From positions 116,824 to 180,823 of the forward strand of contig CAYLRN010000005.1 of assembly GCA_964386385.1 (NCBI GenBank): DNA of 64,000 nucleotides, in the 5' to 3' direction. This document shows positions 34,508 to 42,721 of the stretch, one piece after another. This DNA is from RUG572 sp964386385 (GTDB lineage: Bacteria; Verrucomicrobiota; Kiritimatiellia; RFP12; UBA1067). The position numbers were made by a program, and so were the translations under genes. How positions within the stretch are numbered: the first letter of the stretch is position 1; the number at the start of each line of letters is the position of its first letter. A model generated the notes under the pieces. The model saw only the letters and a program-made list of their open reading frames with translations, made no database searches and was not told where the DNA came from.

Positions 34508-35494
34508 ATGGCCTCGCATCCAATGAACCGCATCGCGCCCGCGTTCGTTCGATATTCCGCATTGAAACCTCAATCGGACATTCCAGTCGTCTCCCGACGG
34601 GCTTTCACGCTCGTCGAACTGCTTGTCGTCGTCGCGATCGTGGCCGTCCTGGCCGCGGTCGCGACGATGCGTTGCGCCACCTTCGTCCTCGACGCCCGGC
34701 GCACAGCGGCCGAGGCCGACCTTCGGACGCTCCGCTCCGCTTTCATGGATTCCGAAAGGGGCTATCTCCGCGATCTCTCCGGCATTCCGGGCTTCTCGCC
34801 TGGCCATCTGCGCACGGCCAATCTGCTCGTCGCCACGAACGTCTTCGGGACGAAGGTTCTCCATGGCAGCGCGTACGGCGTCCAGACGCGGGGAATCCGC
34901 CTTGACGACGGCGCGGACGAGAGCCGCTGCCGCGAAGAGGGCCGCGCCCTACCCTCCGCGTTCACGCATTGGGACGAGAGGCGCGGGCGCGGATGGCGCG
35001 GCCCGTACGCCACCGTCGCGACGGGGCCGTTCCCGGCGCAGGGCGACAGGCGTTTCGCGGGAGACCCGACGTTCGGCGAGCGCAACTTCTTCCCGTCCCT
35101 GTCGCATCTGCGTCTGCCCGCCGAGTTCAAGCGCGCGGACACGGCGTCCATCTACGGCTTCGTCGGCGAACCGGCCGTCTTCGACCCCTGGGGCAATCCG
35201 TACGTCGTGCAGATTCCGCCGCCGCAGGCCTTTCCGGGCGTCACGAACGTCTCCGACGAGACGCGCTTCAGGTACGCTCGCATCGTCTCCGCAGGTCCGG
35301 ACGGACGTCTTGACACGCCGTGCCACGGCGCGAACGCGACGAACTTCTGGGGTGCGACCGGCTGGACCGAGCGGCAGCGGCGGATGTCGCGCCAGGCCGG
35401 CCTCGTCGATTCCACGAACCTTGTCGCGCGCGGCGACGACATCGTGCTGTTCTTCTCCCGCAACGACGTAGACGAAGGCGAGGATTCGGAGTGA
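34508..35494 (+). CDS. Type II secretion/type IV pilus pseudopilin (GspG-like)
   Basis: This gene encodes 328 residues from 34508; an ATG at 34523 is equally possible. The prepilin cleavage and methylation motif is RRA/FTLVELLVVVAIVAVLAA, with Phe33 as new N-terminus and Glu37 at position +5. The residue before the cut is Ala rather than the usual Gly. The leader of 32 residues is long. The C-terminal domain contains a DPWGNPYVVQ segment typical of GspG-type major pseudopilins. It would be inserted in the inner membrane, processed by a prepilin peptidase (not in this window) and assembled into a periplasmic pseudopilus. It starts 13 nt after the GH78 gene and is the first of five tightly linked genes. 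Confidence 0.8.
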   Translation: MASHPMNRIAPAFVRYSALKPQSDIPVVSRRAFTLVELLVVVAIVAVLAAVATMRCATFVLDARRTAAEADLRTLRSAFMDSERGYLRDLSGIPGFSPGHLRTANLLVATNVFGTKVLHGSAYGVQTRGIRLDDGADESRCREEGRALPSAFTHWDERRGRGWRGPYATVATGPFPAQGDRRFAGDPTFGERNFFPSLSHLRLPAEFKRADTASIYGFVGEPAVFDPWGNPYVVQIPPPQAFPGVTNVSDETRFRYARIVSAGPDGRLDTPCHGANATNFWGATGWTERQRRMSRQAGLVDSTNLVARGDDIVLFFSRNDVDEGEDSE

Positions 35495-36417
35495 AACGGG
35501 CTTTTACGCTGATAGAGCTCGTCGTCGTGCTGGCGATCATGGCGCTGCTGACGCACCTTGCCGTCCGCGAGGCGGGAAACGTCCGGCGCGACCGTCTGCG
35601 CGCTGCGGCGGACGAGCAGCTGGAGGCTATCCGCGACGCGGTGTGGAAGGACGGCGAGGGCGGCGAGCCGACGGGCTTCCTCGTGGACATGGGGCGGCTT
35701 CCGCGCGCGCAGGCCGCGACGAACGAGTCCGGTCTTGCCGTCGCCACGCTTTCCGAACTCTGGCGCAGACCGGCCGGAGTCCCCGAATTCGCGCTCCGCC
35801 ACGCCTCCGCGACGAACCTCGTCGTGCCGGAGGCGCTGAAGAGCCGACTGGCCGACGTTTCCGTTCGCGTCCCCTGCGGATGGCGCGGGCCGTATCTGCG
35901 TCTGCCGTTCGGCCGCGACAGGCTGCTTGACCCATGGGGCAATCCGGTCGAGACGCCCGACGACGCCGGATATTCGCGTCTCACGTCGCCCGACGGCCGG
36001 GCCGCCGAGGCGGACGCCCCGGTCGGGCGCGTCGCGCACTTCGGCGCGGACGCTCGGCCAGACGGCGCGGTGGAGCCGCCTGACGAGGCCGCGCGCGACG
36101 CGGCGGCGGACTTTCTGCCGGCGGGCGGGACGTCGAATCCGCTTGTGGTCACGGCCTCGTTCATGGACGGCGACGGCCCTCGCATTCCGACCGGAGCCGT
36201 TGAATGCCGCTGGTATATGCCGTGCGGCGGCGCGATCACCGGCGACGTCGCGACGGCGGAGATGTCGTCCGCCGCGTTCAGGACGTTCGAGTTCGAAGGC
36301 CTGCCGCCTGGCGTCTGCACCGTTGTCGTGTGCGAAAGCGGCGCCAACCGTGCCGTCGAGCGTGTCGTCGTCAAGCCCGGAGGCCGGCAGGTGAACGTGA
36401 AAGTGCGCCTCCCATGA
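35491..36417 (+). CDS. Second pseudopilin with prepilin N-terminus
   Basis: This gene encodes 308 residues from a GTG at 35491 that overlaps the preceding stop in GTGA. The protein opens VKRA/FTLIELVVVLAIMALLT, a minimal leader with the prepilin N-methylation motif and Glu at +5. A DPWGNPVETPDD segment again resembles GspG-type pseudopilins, and the C-terminal 90 residues form a beta-rich tail. It probably works with the first pseudopilin as a minor or second subunit. Translation is likely coupled. Confidence 0.75.
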   Translation: MKRAFTLIELVVVLAIMALLTHLAVREAGNVRRDRLRAAADEQLEAIRDAVWKDGEGGEPTGFLVDMGRLPRAQAATNESGLAVATLSELWRRPAGVPEFALRHASATNLVVPEALKSRLADVSVRVPCGWRGPYLRLPFGRDRLLDPWGNPVETPDDAGYSRLTSPDGRAAEADAPVGRVAHFGADARPDGAVEPPDEAARDAAADFLPAGGTSNPLVVTASFMDGDGPRIPTGAVECRWYMPCGGAITGDVATAEMSSAAFRTFEFEGLPPGVCTVVVCESGANRAVERVVVKPGGRQVNVKVRLP

Positions 36418-36442
36418 GGGTTTCAATGGACGTTTTGCATCG

Positions 36443-37360
36443 ATGAAGAAGAAAATCCTTCCAGAACACGTTTTCACGACGCCTGACTGCTTCCGCCAGC
36501 GCGTGAACCTTCCGTCGTCGCAGGCGGCGGGCCTTTCGCATGACGAGCTCGCCGCCGCGCTGGGCTTCGAAATCGAGCCGTTCAGCGGCATTCCGCGCGC
36601 CGATTCGGAGATGGCGTGGAAGGAGGTTGGCGACGCCGCGGGGGCGCGGCGCTCGTACGACGTGGTGCAGATCCGCAAGGCGGACGTTGCGAAGGCCGTC
36701 GCGGAAGGGCGGAAGATGAAGCGGACCGTCCGCGCCGTCACCGCGCCGCCGGAGAGCGCGGCGGGGGAGACGGTGGAGATGCTGCCGTGGATCGAGGTCA
36801 GGCGTTCGCGCGGCCTTTCCGGCGTCGGCCCGTACACGGTCTGGGCGGTGGCGTGCGTCGTCGTGGCGTGTGCGCTTGCGTGGGACTTCTGGGAAATCAG
36901 GTCGGAGACTGCCGAGCTCCGGCGCGAGGTGTCCGAGCGTCGCGCGCTCCAGCGCGAGAAGGACGGGCTGGGAAAGAAGCTCTCGTCGGCGAAGGGCGAG
37001 CTGGATGCGCTTCGCGCGAGGCGCGATGCGGCGAGGCGGGCGCAGGACGGAGTCGCGGCGTTCAGGGCGGCGTGGAAGGACCTGCTTTCGTCCGTTTCGT
37101 CCGTGTGCGGCGACGAGGTCATTGTGAAGTCGATCGCGTCGGACGGCGCGTTTTCGGCGGAGCTTTCGGGGGTTGCCCTTTCGGCGGAGGCGGCGGGGCG
37201 TTTTTTCGTGCGCATGGCCGAGGCTCTGCACGGGAAGGGCGGCTGGCGGGTGGCCCCCGGCAAGGTGGCGTCGTCAGGCGGAACGGTCTCGTTCACGTGT
37301 CGGGCGGAGTTCGACGTGGAGCGCGCGCTTCAGACGGGAAAGGCGAAGGGAAATGATTGA
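36443..37360 (+). CDS. PilN/GspL-like inner-membrane assembly protein
   Basis: This gene encodes 305 residues. A cytoplasmic N-terminal region of about 125 residues precedes one membrane segment (YTVWAVACVVVACALAWDFW), a coiled coil (about 155-200, rich in Arg/Glu/Leu heptads) and a small periplasmic alpha/beta domain. This layout matches GspL or PilN proteins, which link the ATPase side to the periplasmic platform, and the position between pseudopilins and a PilO-like gene supports it. There is no strong sequence signature, so the call rests on topology and context. The 3' end overlaps the next gene by 8 nt. Confidence 0.55.
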   Translation: MKKKILPEHVFTTPDCFRQRVNLPSSQAAGLSHDELAAALGFEIEPFSGIPRADSEMAWKEVGDAAGARRSYDVVQIRKADVAKAVAEGRKMKRTVRAVTAPPESAAGETVEMLPWIEVRRSRGLSGVGPYTVWAVACVVVACALAWDFWEIRSETAELRREVSERRALQREKDGLGKKLSSAKGELDALRARRDAARRAQDGVAAFRAAWKDLLSSVSSVCGDEVIVKSIASDGAFSAELSGVALSAEAAGRFFVRMAEALHGKGGWRVAPGKVASSGGTVSFTCRAEFDVERALQTGKAKGND

Positions 37361-37925
37361 AGTCGGGACGAAGGACAAGATCTTCATCGCGCTCGTCCTG
37401 CCGGCGGCGCTTCTGTGGGCCTTTCTGCACTATGTCAGGACGCCTGCGGTGAAGACGCGGGACGCGCTTTCGGCGGAGCATGGGCGGCTTCCGGATCCGA
37501 TGACTTTTCCGATTGAAAGGCGCAATCTGCAGGAGCGCGTCGCCGAGGCTGAGAAGGCGCTTGTGGCGGAACGCGCCCGCCCGCCCGTCGAGACCGCCGT
37601 GCGCGGAGATCCGAAGGCGACGCTTGCGCAGAGGCAGAACGCCGTATTCTCCGTCTTTTTCCGAAGCGGCGTCAGGATCGTCAGCGCCGACGAACAGGAG
37701 TCCCTGGAGGCGGACGCGGCCCTTTCTTCCGCGGGGACGGCGCTTCACGACGCCGGAACAAGGCCTGAGCCGGCCATGCGCCGCTTTTCCGCGACGGGCG
37801 GCTATTCCGCCTTTTCGGCTGCGCTTGGCGCGTTCTGCGCGGACAAGTCGCCCGTCGTGCCGGCGCGCGTGACGATGACGTCCGACGGTCGTCTTTGCAA
37901 ATGGGAGTTTTCGCTATGGCTCTGA
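37353..37925 (+). CDS. PilO/GspM-like inner-membrane protein
   Basis: This gene encodes 190 residues from the ATG at 37353, preceded by AAGGCGAAGGG. One membrane segment at the start (IFIALVLPAALLWAFLHYV) is followed by a coiled coil (LQERVAEAEKALVAE) and a small domain with SATGGYSAFSAALGAFC, where PilO/GspM proteins have a similar F-G-Y-Y-L-like segment. It overlaps the preceding and following genes by 8 and 10 nt, indicating one translationally coupled operon. Confidence 0.55.
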   Translation: MIEVGTKDKIFIALVLPAALLWAFLHYVRTPAVKTRDALSAEHGRLPDPMTFPIERRNLQERVAEAEKALVAERARPPVETAVRGDPKATLAQRQNAVFSVFFRSGVRIVSADEQESLEADAALSSAGTALHDAGTRPEPAMRRFSATGGYSAFSAALGAFCADKSPVVPARVTMTSDGRLCKWEFSLWL

Positions 37926-39022
37926 GCGCGCTTCTAAGCGAGATATTCGCCACCTGCGAGTCGCTGCAGGCGAGCGACGTGCATCTCGCCTGCGGCTTGG
38001 TCCCGCGCTTCCGTCTTCAGGGCGCGCTCGTCCCGTATCCTGGCTTCGAGGCGCTTGGCTGCGAGAAGGTCGACGCGATTGCCATGGAGATGGGGCTTGA
38101 GACGCTGCCGGTCGGATGCCCCGACGGCATGGAGCGCGTCCGCATGACGCTTCTGCGCGACGGCGCGATAGACGGCGCGATCACGTCGCAGAGCGGCGTC
38201 AGATACCGCTTCAACCTCTTTCGCGAGGCCGGGCAGACCGCCATCGCCCTTCGGCGCCTGGATTTTGGATTCCGCTCGCTTGAGGAACTGGGGCTTCCCG
38301 CCCAGCTGGAGCGGTTCTGCTCGTACACCGACGGGCTTGTGATCGTCACCGGCCCCACCGGCAGCGGAAAGTCCACCACGCTCGCAACGCTCATAGACCG
38401 GATAAACCAGACGCGTTCCGGCCATATCGTCACCGTTGAGGATCCGGTCGAGTACCTGCACGTCTCGTCGCGCTGCCTCGTGAGCCAGCGCCAGGTCGGG
38501 CGCGACGCGCGCAGTTTCGGCGACGCCCTCGTCGAGGCGCTGCGCCAGGACCCCGACGTGATACTCGTCGGCGAGATACGCGACCTGAAGACGATGCGCA
38601 CGGCAATCACCGCCGCGGAGACGGGGCATCTCGTCTTCGCCACGCTCCATGCCGGCGACTGCGCCGGCGCGATCGAGCGCCTTGTCTCCGTCTTCCCGCC
38701 AGAGGAGCAGAACGGCATACGCCACCAGGTGGCGCTCGTCCTCCGCGGCATATTCGCCCAGCGCCTCGTGCCCTCGCTGAAGGGCGGCCGCGTGGCGGTG
38801 TGCGAACTCCTGGTGAACACCACCGCAGTCGCGAACCTCATCGCCACCGGACGCTCCGCGCAGATCTACTCCGCGCTCGAGACCGGCATCCCGCTGGGAA
38901 TGAAGCCGCTTGACCAGTCGCTTGCCGACCTCCTTTCCGCGGGACTGATCGCCGAGGAGGTTGCGCACGCGCTTTCGCACAATCCGGAAACGCTTCGCCG
39001 TCGCCTTCGCCTCCGCGCATAG
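37916..39022 (+). CDS. pilT: PilT/GspE-family motor ATPase
   Basis: This gene encodes 368 residues from the ATG at 37916 (GGGAG upstream). It has the N-terminal ASDVHL motif of PilT-like proteins, Walker A GPTGSGKST at 146-154, an Asp box (VTVEDPVEYLH), Walker B DVILVGEIRD around residues 214-223 and a His box (ETGHLVFATLHAGD). PilT enzymes power pilus retraction; GspE/PilB enzymes power extension. The ASDVHL opening and compact length favour PilT, but in an operon with pseudopilins it could be the only motor. Cytoplasmic, hexameric by family. Confidence 0.88.
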   Translation: MALSALLSEIFATCESLQASDVHLACGLVPRFRLQGALVPYPGFEALGCEKVDAIAMEMGLETLPVGCPDGMERVRMTLLRDGAIDGAITSQSGVRYRFNLFREAGQTAIALRRLDFGFRSLEELGLPAQLERFCSYTDGLVIVTGPTGSGKSTTLATLIDRINQTRSGHIVTVEDPVEYLHVSSRCLVSQRQVGRDARSFGDALVEALRQDPDVILVGEIRDLKTMRTAITAAETGHLVFATLHAGDCAGAIERLVSVFPPEEQNGIRHQVALVLRGIFAQRLVPSLKGGRVAVCELLVNTTAVANLIATGRSAQIYSALETGIPLGMKPLDQSLADLLSAGLIAEEVAHALSHNPETLRRRLRLRA

Positions 39023-39111
39023 CGCCTATGTGGAGCGTTCTGCCAAATGCCGCCAGTCGGCTCGACCATCGCGCCGCAATGGAAACTCGCCTGACGCAGA
39101 TGGGCGTATTT

Positions 39112-39120
39112 TGGTATGAT
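39112..39120 (+). promoter_or_regulatory. Extended -10 promoter TGG-TATGAT
   Basis: TATGAT at 39115-39120 preceded by TGG, six bases before the ATG of a 12-codon ORF. It indicates that the small ORFs downstream are transcribed. Confidence 0.5.
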
Positions 39121-39126
39121 GGCGGC

Positions 39127-39165
39127 ATGATTCGTCTGATCCAAGAAGAGATTCCGGTGCAATGA
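39127..39165 (+). CDS. 12-residue leader ORF
   Basis: It encodes MIRLIQEEIPVQ. It starts at about the predicted transcription start and its stop overlaps the next ATG in ATGA (39162-39165), which would couple translation of the two. Too short for any homology judgement; it could be a leader peptide or chance. Confidence 0.3.
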   Translation: MIRLIQEEIPVQ

Positions 39166-39299
39166 AAGGTCTGCAATTCGCCATAAACGGCCTGTCGGTT
39201 GGCGTGGAGCGCAAGGCCATAGGGAATCTGCACCTTTCGGTCTATCCGCTCCCCGACTGGCGTGAGATCAGGGATGGTCTGAACCGCTTCCCTGTTTGA
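39162..39299 (+). CDS. Small hypothetical protein, 45 residues
   Basis: It encodes a 45-residue peptide beginning MKGLQFAINGLSVGVERKAI, with mixed hydrophobic and charged composition and no membrane segment. It begins in the ATGA overlap with the 12-codon ORF; AGAAGAG lies 11 nt upstream. It is not recognised. Support comes from the promoter and the tandem arrangement with a second small ORF, which could represent a small two-gene module or a decayed gene. Confidence 0.35.
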   Translation: MKGLQFAINGLSVGVERKAIGNLHLSVYPLPDWREIRDGLNRFPV

Positions 39300-39309
39300 G
39301 GAGAACGAC

Positions 39310-39435
39310 ATGGCAGACTTCACGGAAGGGAAGGAACGCGAATGCCAGAACTCCGTCGTCGGAATGATGAGGGACGTCAACGGACTCGCCTACACGTATC
39401 TCGGCGCTTTTTTGATCGCCCCGTCGGAATCGTGA
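39310..39435 (+). CDS. Small hypothetical protein, 41 residues
   Basis: It begins MADFTEGKERECQNSVVGMM. It has a good ribosome binding site, GAGGAGA, directly upstream and starts 10 nt after the previous small ORF. Its last 46 nt overlap, in antisense, the 3' end of the phosphatase gene on the minus strand. Function unknown. Confidence 0.35.
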   Translation: MADFTEGKERECQNSVVGMMRDVNGLAYTYLGAFLIAPSES

Positions 39436-41561
39436 GGTCCATCGTTCTTGAAGATTGTCATGACGTTGCGTCCGTCAACGCGGGCGTAGGCAAGCGACGA
39501 GGCCATTTTCTTGACCATCAGGATGCCAAGGCCGCCAATCGGACGCGCCGCCGCGTCCAGCGACGTGTCGGGGTCGCCGCGGGCGAGCGGATCGTAGGGG
39601 CGTCCGTCGTCCGAAAAAACGAGTTCCACGCCCCGTTCCACGCGCGCCACCGTCATTTCAAACGACGATGCGCCGGCGTGGGCGACGATGTTCGAGACGA
39701 TTTCGTCCAGCATCACGTCCAACGCGGCGTGAATGTCGTCCGGCACGTCCGCCACCTGCGCGTCGAGGAACGCCATCGCCGCCGCAAGTCCCTTCTGCGT
39801 CGCGGGGAAGGACCGGACTACGCGGGATGATGATGACACGGGGAAAGTCCTGACTGCGCGGCGAGGCGGCGCGAGGCGCTGCACGGCGAGCACGGTCAGG
39901 TCGTCCGCCGGTGGCATCCCCGCCGCAAACGCCGCCACGGCAGTCCGCACGAGCGCGCATACGCTCGTCGGGTCGCCGGACGGCGCGACGTTCAGCGTCT
40001 CCATGAGCCGTCCGTCGCCGAAGAGCGCCCCTTTGGCGTCCATCGCCTCAGTCACGCCGTCCGTGTAGAGGAAAAGCGTGTCGCCGGCGTCCAGCGCAGT
40101 CGTATGCGGACGATACTCCACGCCGTCCATGAACGCGAGCATCAGTCCCGATTTTCCCGTCAGCCACGTCACCGTCCCGTCCGCATGGCGGATGGCGGGC
40201 GGATTGTGCCCGGCGTTGACGAACGTCACGCATCCTGCGTCGAGGTCGAGCACGCCCATCCACGCAGTGAGGAACATGTTGGCGGGATTGTTGCGGCTGA
40301 GTTCGGCGTTGACCCTGGCGAACGCGGCGGAGACGTCGCGCCCTTCGAGCAGAGCGTCCTTGATGAGCGTCTTCGCGGTCATCATGTAGAGCGCGGCCGT
40401 GACGCCCTTGCCCGACACGTCGGCGACGAGAAAGGCGAGATGCGCGTCGTCGAGGAAGAAGAAGTCGTAGAAGTCGCCTCCGACGTCATGTGCGGGTGTC
40501 GTCGCGGCGGCGAGGCGGACACGCGGGTCGTCGGGGAAGTCGGGCGGCAGGGCGGACGTCTGGATCGTCGCCGCGATTTCCATCTCCTTCGCCCGCGCCG
40601 CGTCCTCTGCGGCGTAGAACGCCCGCATCTTCGCCGAATCCTCCGCGATCCGCACGAGGAACATTGCGAAGCCGCCGAGGACGAACGCCAGCGACGCGGC
40701 CATCGTCGCCACGGACAGATTGCGCGAATCGTAGAATTCCACGGTCGGCACGACGGCGACGAGGCGGTGTCCGCCGAACACGTAGGAGCGGCAGAAGGAA
40801 CGCCGGCCGAAAACCGTCTGCACGAACGTCCTGCCCGCCTCCAGCGCCTCCACGCGCGGCGGGGGCTTCCCCGCGCCGGGCGCGGCCGCCGCGTCGAACC
40901 CGGTCTCGGCCAGTGTTCGCGCCTGGTCGCGATGGCGCGACGGATTGGAGATGAGCCGCCCCGTCGCCAGGTCCGCGCAAAGCAGAAAGCCCGTTTCGCC
41001 CACCACCCATTCGTCGTAGATGAACCCCAGCAGCGTCGGCAGCACCTGCTCCAGCCGCCGTTCGTCGTAGCCGACCTGCACGTATCCCGCGCCGTCGGGG
41101 AACGCTACGCCTAGGTACTTGCGACGGACGCCGGGATTGAGCGCTCCGGCGCGGAATGTCTGCGAAAACGTCTTCGTCGTGCCGTTGGTCAGGACCTGAA
41201 ACGCCGCCGATTCCGCCTTGGCGAGCATCGATCCGCCAAGCACGGCCGGATCGTTTGAGGCCAGGATGCGCCCCGCCCGGTCGACGACGTTGATCTCGTC
41301 GACGCGCAGTTCGTCCGCCATGCGCCGCATCTCGTCGAGAGTCTGCGTCCGGGGCGTCCCAAGCCGGCGGATCGCCGTCACGCCGACGTAGCCCAGCGTC
41401 GTGTCGAGCGCGCCGCCAATGCTGTCGCGCATGTCGAGAATCGCGTACTCGAGCAAGGCCTCGGTCTTCTTCCTGGCCTGCCGCGTCTCGATTGTCCACG
41501 TCGTCGCCAGCAGCGCGGCGTAGAGGACGGCTGTGGCGGTCCAGATCGTCCGCCTGTTCAT
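39390..41561 (-). CDS. Sensor protein with SpoIIE-type phosphatase and HATPase kinase domains
   Basis: This gene encodes 723 residues. A membrane anchor at the N-terminus is followed by a Cache-like extracytoplasmic sensor (to about residue 275) and a second membrane segment (ATMAASLAFVLGGFAMFLV). The cytoplasmic part begins with an RsbU/SpoIIE PP2C phosphatase (DVGGDFYDFFFLDD, FLVADVSGKG, VNAGHNPP, TDGVTEAMDA). The C-terminus is an anti-sigma-type HATPase (DEIVSNIVAHA N-box, DDGRPYDPL, GGLGILMVKK). Phosphatases of this family dephosphorylate STAS proteins and the HATPase phosphorylates them. Both activities in one chain, 4 nt after a STAS gene, make a compact partner-switch device that reads an external signal. 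Confidence 0.88.
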   Translation of the reverse strand: MNRRTIWTATAVLYAALLATTWTIETRQARKKTEALLEYAILDMRDSIGGALDTTLGYVGVTAIRRLGTPRTQTLDEMRRMADELRVDEINVVDRAGRILASNDPAVLGGSMLAKAESAAFQVLTNGTTKTFSQTFRAGALNPGVRRKYLGVAFPDGAGYVQVGYDERRLEQVLPTLLGFIYDEWVVGETGFLLCADLATGRLISNPSRHRDQARTLAETGFDAAAAPGAGKPPPRVEALEAGRTFVQTVFGRRSFCRSYVFGGHRLVAVVPTVEFYDSRNLSVATMAASLAFVLGGFAMFLVRIAEDSAKMRAFYAAEDAARAKEMEIAATIQTSALPPDFPDDPRVRLAAATTPAHDVGGDFYDFFFLDDAHLAFLVADVSGKGVTAALYMMTAKTLIKDALLEGRDVSAAFARVNAELSRNNPANMFLTAWMGVLDLDAGCVTFVNAGHNPPAIRHADGTVTWLTGKSGLMLAFMDGVEYRPHTTALDAGDTLFLYTDGVTEAMDAKGALFGDGRLMETLNVAPSGDPTSVCALVRTAVAAFAAGMPPADDLTVLAVQRLAPPRRAVRTFPVSSSSRVVRSFPATQKGLAAAMAFLDAQVADVPDDIHAALDVMLDEIVSNIVAHAGASSFEMTVARVERGVELVFSDDGRPYDPLARGDPDTSLDAAARPIGGLGILMVKKMASSLAYARVDGRNVMTIFKNDGPHDSDGAIKKAPRYV

Positions 41562-41854
41562 TTCACGACCGTGAAGACGCCGCTCAGGCCGGTGACGTCG
41601 AAGACGCCCTGCACCATCGCGTTTGGCCTGAGCACCCGCATTGTTCCGCCGACGGCCATCATCGCCTTCTGCGCGCCCAGGAGGATGCGAAGGCCGGCCG
41701 AAGAAACGTAGTCCAGCGCGGAGAAGTCGAACACGACTTCCGTCACGCCGTCCAGACGGGTTTCCGCCTCCAGTTCTGGAGCGGTGTTCGTGTCAAGCCG
41801 TCCGGACACCACAAGCGTCAGCCGGCCGTCTTCGAGTTTTCTTTCAATCGTCAT
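41558..41854 (-). CDS. STAS-domain anti-sigma factor antagonist
   Basis: This gene encodes 98 residues from the ATG at 41854, which has AAGGAA 8 nt upstream. It is a single STAS domain with the phosphorylation segment DYVSSAGLRILLGA, where the second Ser is the usual phospho-acceptor, plus GRLDTNTAPELE and the closing GVFDVTGLSGVF. It switches partners according to phosphorylation. It overlaps the phosphatase-kinase gene by 4 nt, so that protein is almost certainly its enzyme. Confidence 0.9.
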   Translation of the reverse strand: MTIERKLEDGRLTLVVSGRLDTNTAPELEAETRLDGVTEVVFDFSALDYVSSAGLRILLGAQKAMMAVGGTMRVLRPNAMVQGVFDVTGLSGVFTVVK

Positions 41855-41868
41855 GCGCTGCATTCCTT

Positions 41869-42174
41869 TCAATTGCAGAATTGCCGTGCGGACTCCTCCG
41901 CGCCGTCGCCAAACGGCGGCGGCGGGGGCGGGGGGCAGTCAAACGCCGCCGCGACGAGACGTCCGAGCGCGTCGTCGCGCGCAAGCGCCGATTCGGGCAC
42001 GGCGGCGGCGGCCATCTCCTCCGGCGCGGGGACGGCGTAGGAAACCGTCAGGTCCGCCACGTCCCGTCCGCCACGTCCGGCGGCGCCGTTCGCCGGCGCA
42101 CCGGACTGTACGGACGCGGAAAGGCGCGGCGCGGCGCGGCCGGCGTCGTTCATAGAATTGACGTTCACGTTCAT
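41869..42174 (-). CDS. Small Ala/Pro-rich hypothetical protein
   Basis: This gene encodes 101 residues from the ATG at 42174 (GGAG 9 nt upstream). It is low-complexity, rich in Ala, Gly and Asp, with a run of seven prolines near the C-terminus and no membrane segment or known domain. It lies between the sigma factor and STAS genes, with 34 and 14 nt gaps, so it belongs to the operon. An anti-sigma or target protein of the switch is conceivable, but nothing in the sequence shows it. Confidence 0.5.
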   Translation of the reverse strand: MNVNVNSMNDAGRAAPRLSASVQSGAPANGAAGRGGRDVADLTVSYAVPAPEEMAAAAVPESALARDDALGRLVAAAFDCPPPPPPPFGDGAEESARQFCN

Positions 42175-42208
42175 ATGGTCTGTCTCCAATGCGTCTACAC
42201 GCGAAGGG

Positions 42209-42721
42209 CTAGCAGGTTACGCCCATCTCCAGAAGAATCTCACGCAGCTTCGTCTTGGCGCGGAATATCCGCACCTTCACGAGGCTTTCGCCCACGCCGG
42301 TCTCCGCCGCGATTTCGCGAATGGAGCGCTCGCCGATCTGGAACAGCGTGTAGGCTTCGCGCAAGACGGGCGGGAGGCGGGCGAACGCCGCCGTCAGCTT
42401 CCGCCGCAGGTCGCGGCGGCGGGCGGCCTCCTCGGAAGGCAGCTCCGGCGGCTCGACCGTCCCCGCGTCCTCCTCGCGGATTTCCTCGACGAAAGACAGA
42501 CGCCGGTTGTCGCGCAGGAGGTTCTTGCGAAGGTTTCGCGCCGTCGTGAACGCAAGGCCGGAAACGGACGCGTCGTCGTCGACGAGGTCGTCGCGCATCC
42601 GCCAGATGCGCAGGAACGTCCTCTGGACGAGATCGCACGCCTCGTGGTATGGCGACCCCGTGGCGACAAGCCAGTTCGTCAAACGCGGCGCGATTGCCTT
42701 GTAATGCTCCTCTACTGTCAT
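42209..42721 (-). CDS. ECF-type RNA polymerase sigma factor
   Basis: This gene encodes 170 residues. Region 2 (about 10-80: DLVQRTFLRIWRMRDDL and GLAFTTARNLRKNLLRDNRR) binds core polymerase and the -10 element. Region 4 (about 112-165: LPPVLREAYTLFQIGERSIREIAAETG, then VKVRIFRAKTKLRE) is the helix-turn-helix for the -35 element. There is no region 3, hence ECF-like. It overlaps the SctU gene by 4 nt and precedes a STAS/phosphatase pair, so its activity is probably under partner-switch control together with the export gene. Confidence 0.88.
   Translation of the reverse strand: MTVEEHYKAIAPRLTNWLVATGSPYHEACDLVQRTFLRIWRMRDDLVDDDASVSGLAFTTARNLRKNLLRDNRRLSFVEEIREEDAGTVEPPELPSEEAARRRDLRRKLTAAFARLPPVLREAYTLFQIGERSIREIAAETGVGESLVKVRIFRAKTKLREILLEMGVTC

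Noticed and set aside
35152..37296. 714-codon minus-strand frame opposite the pseudopilin genes
   Set aside because: The plus strand has overlapping genes with prepilin motifs. The antisense frame is Ser/Arg/Ala-rich with no recognisable domain.
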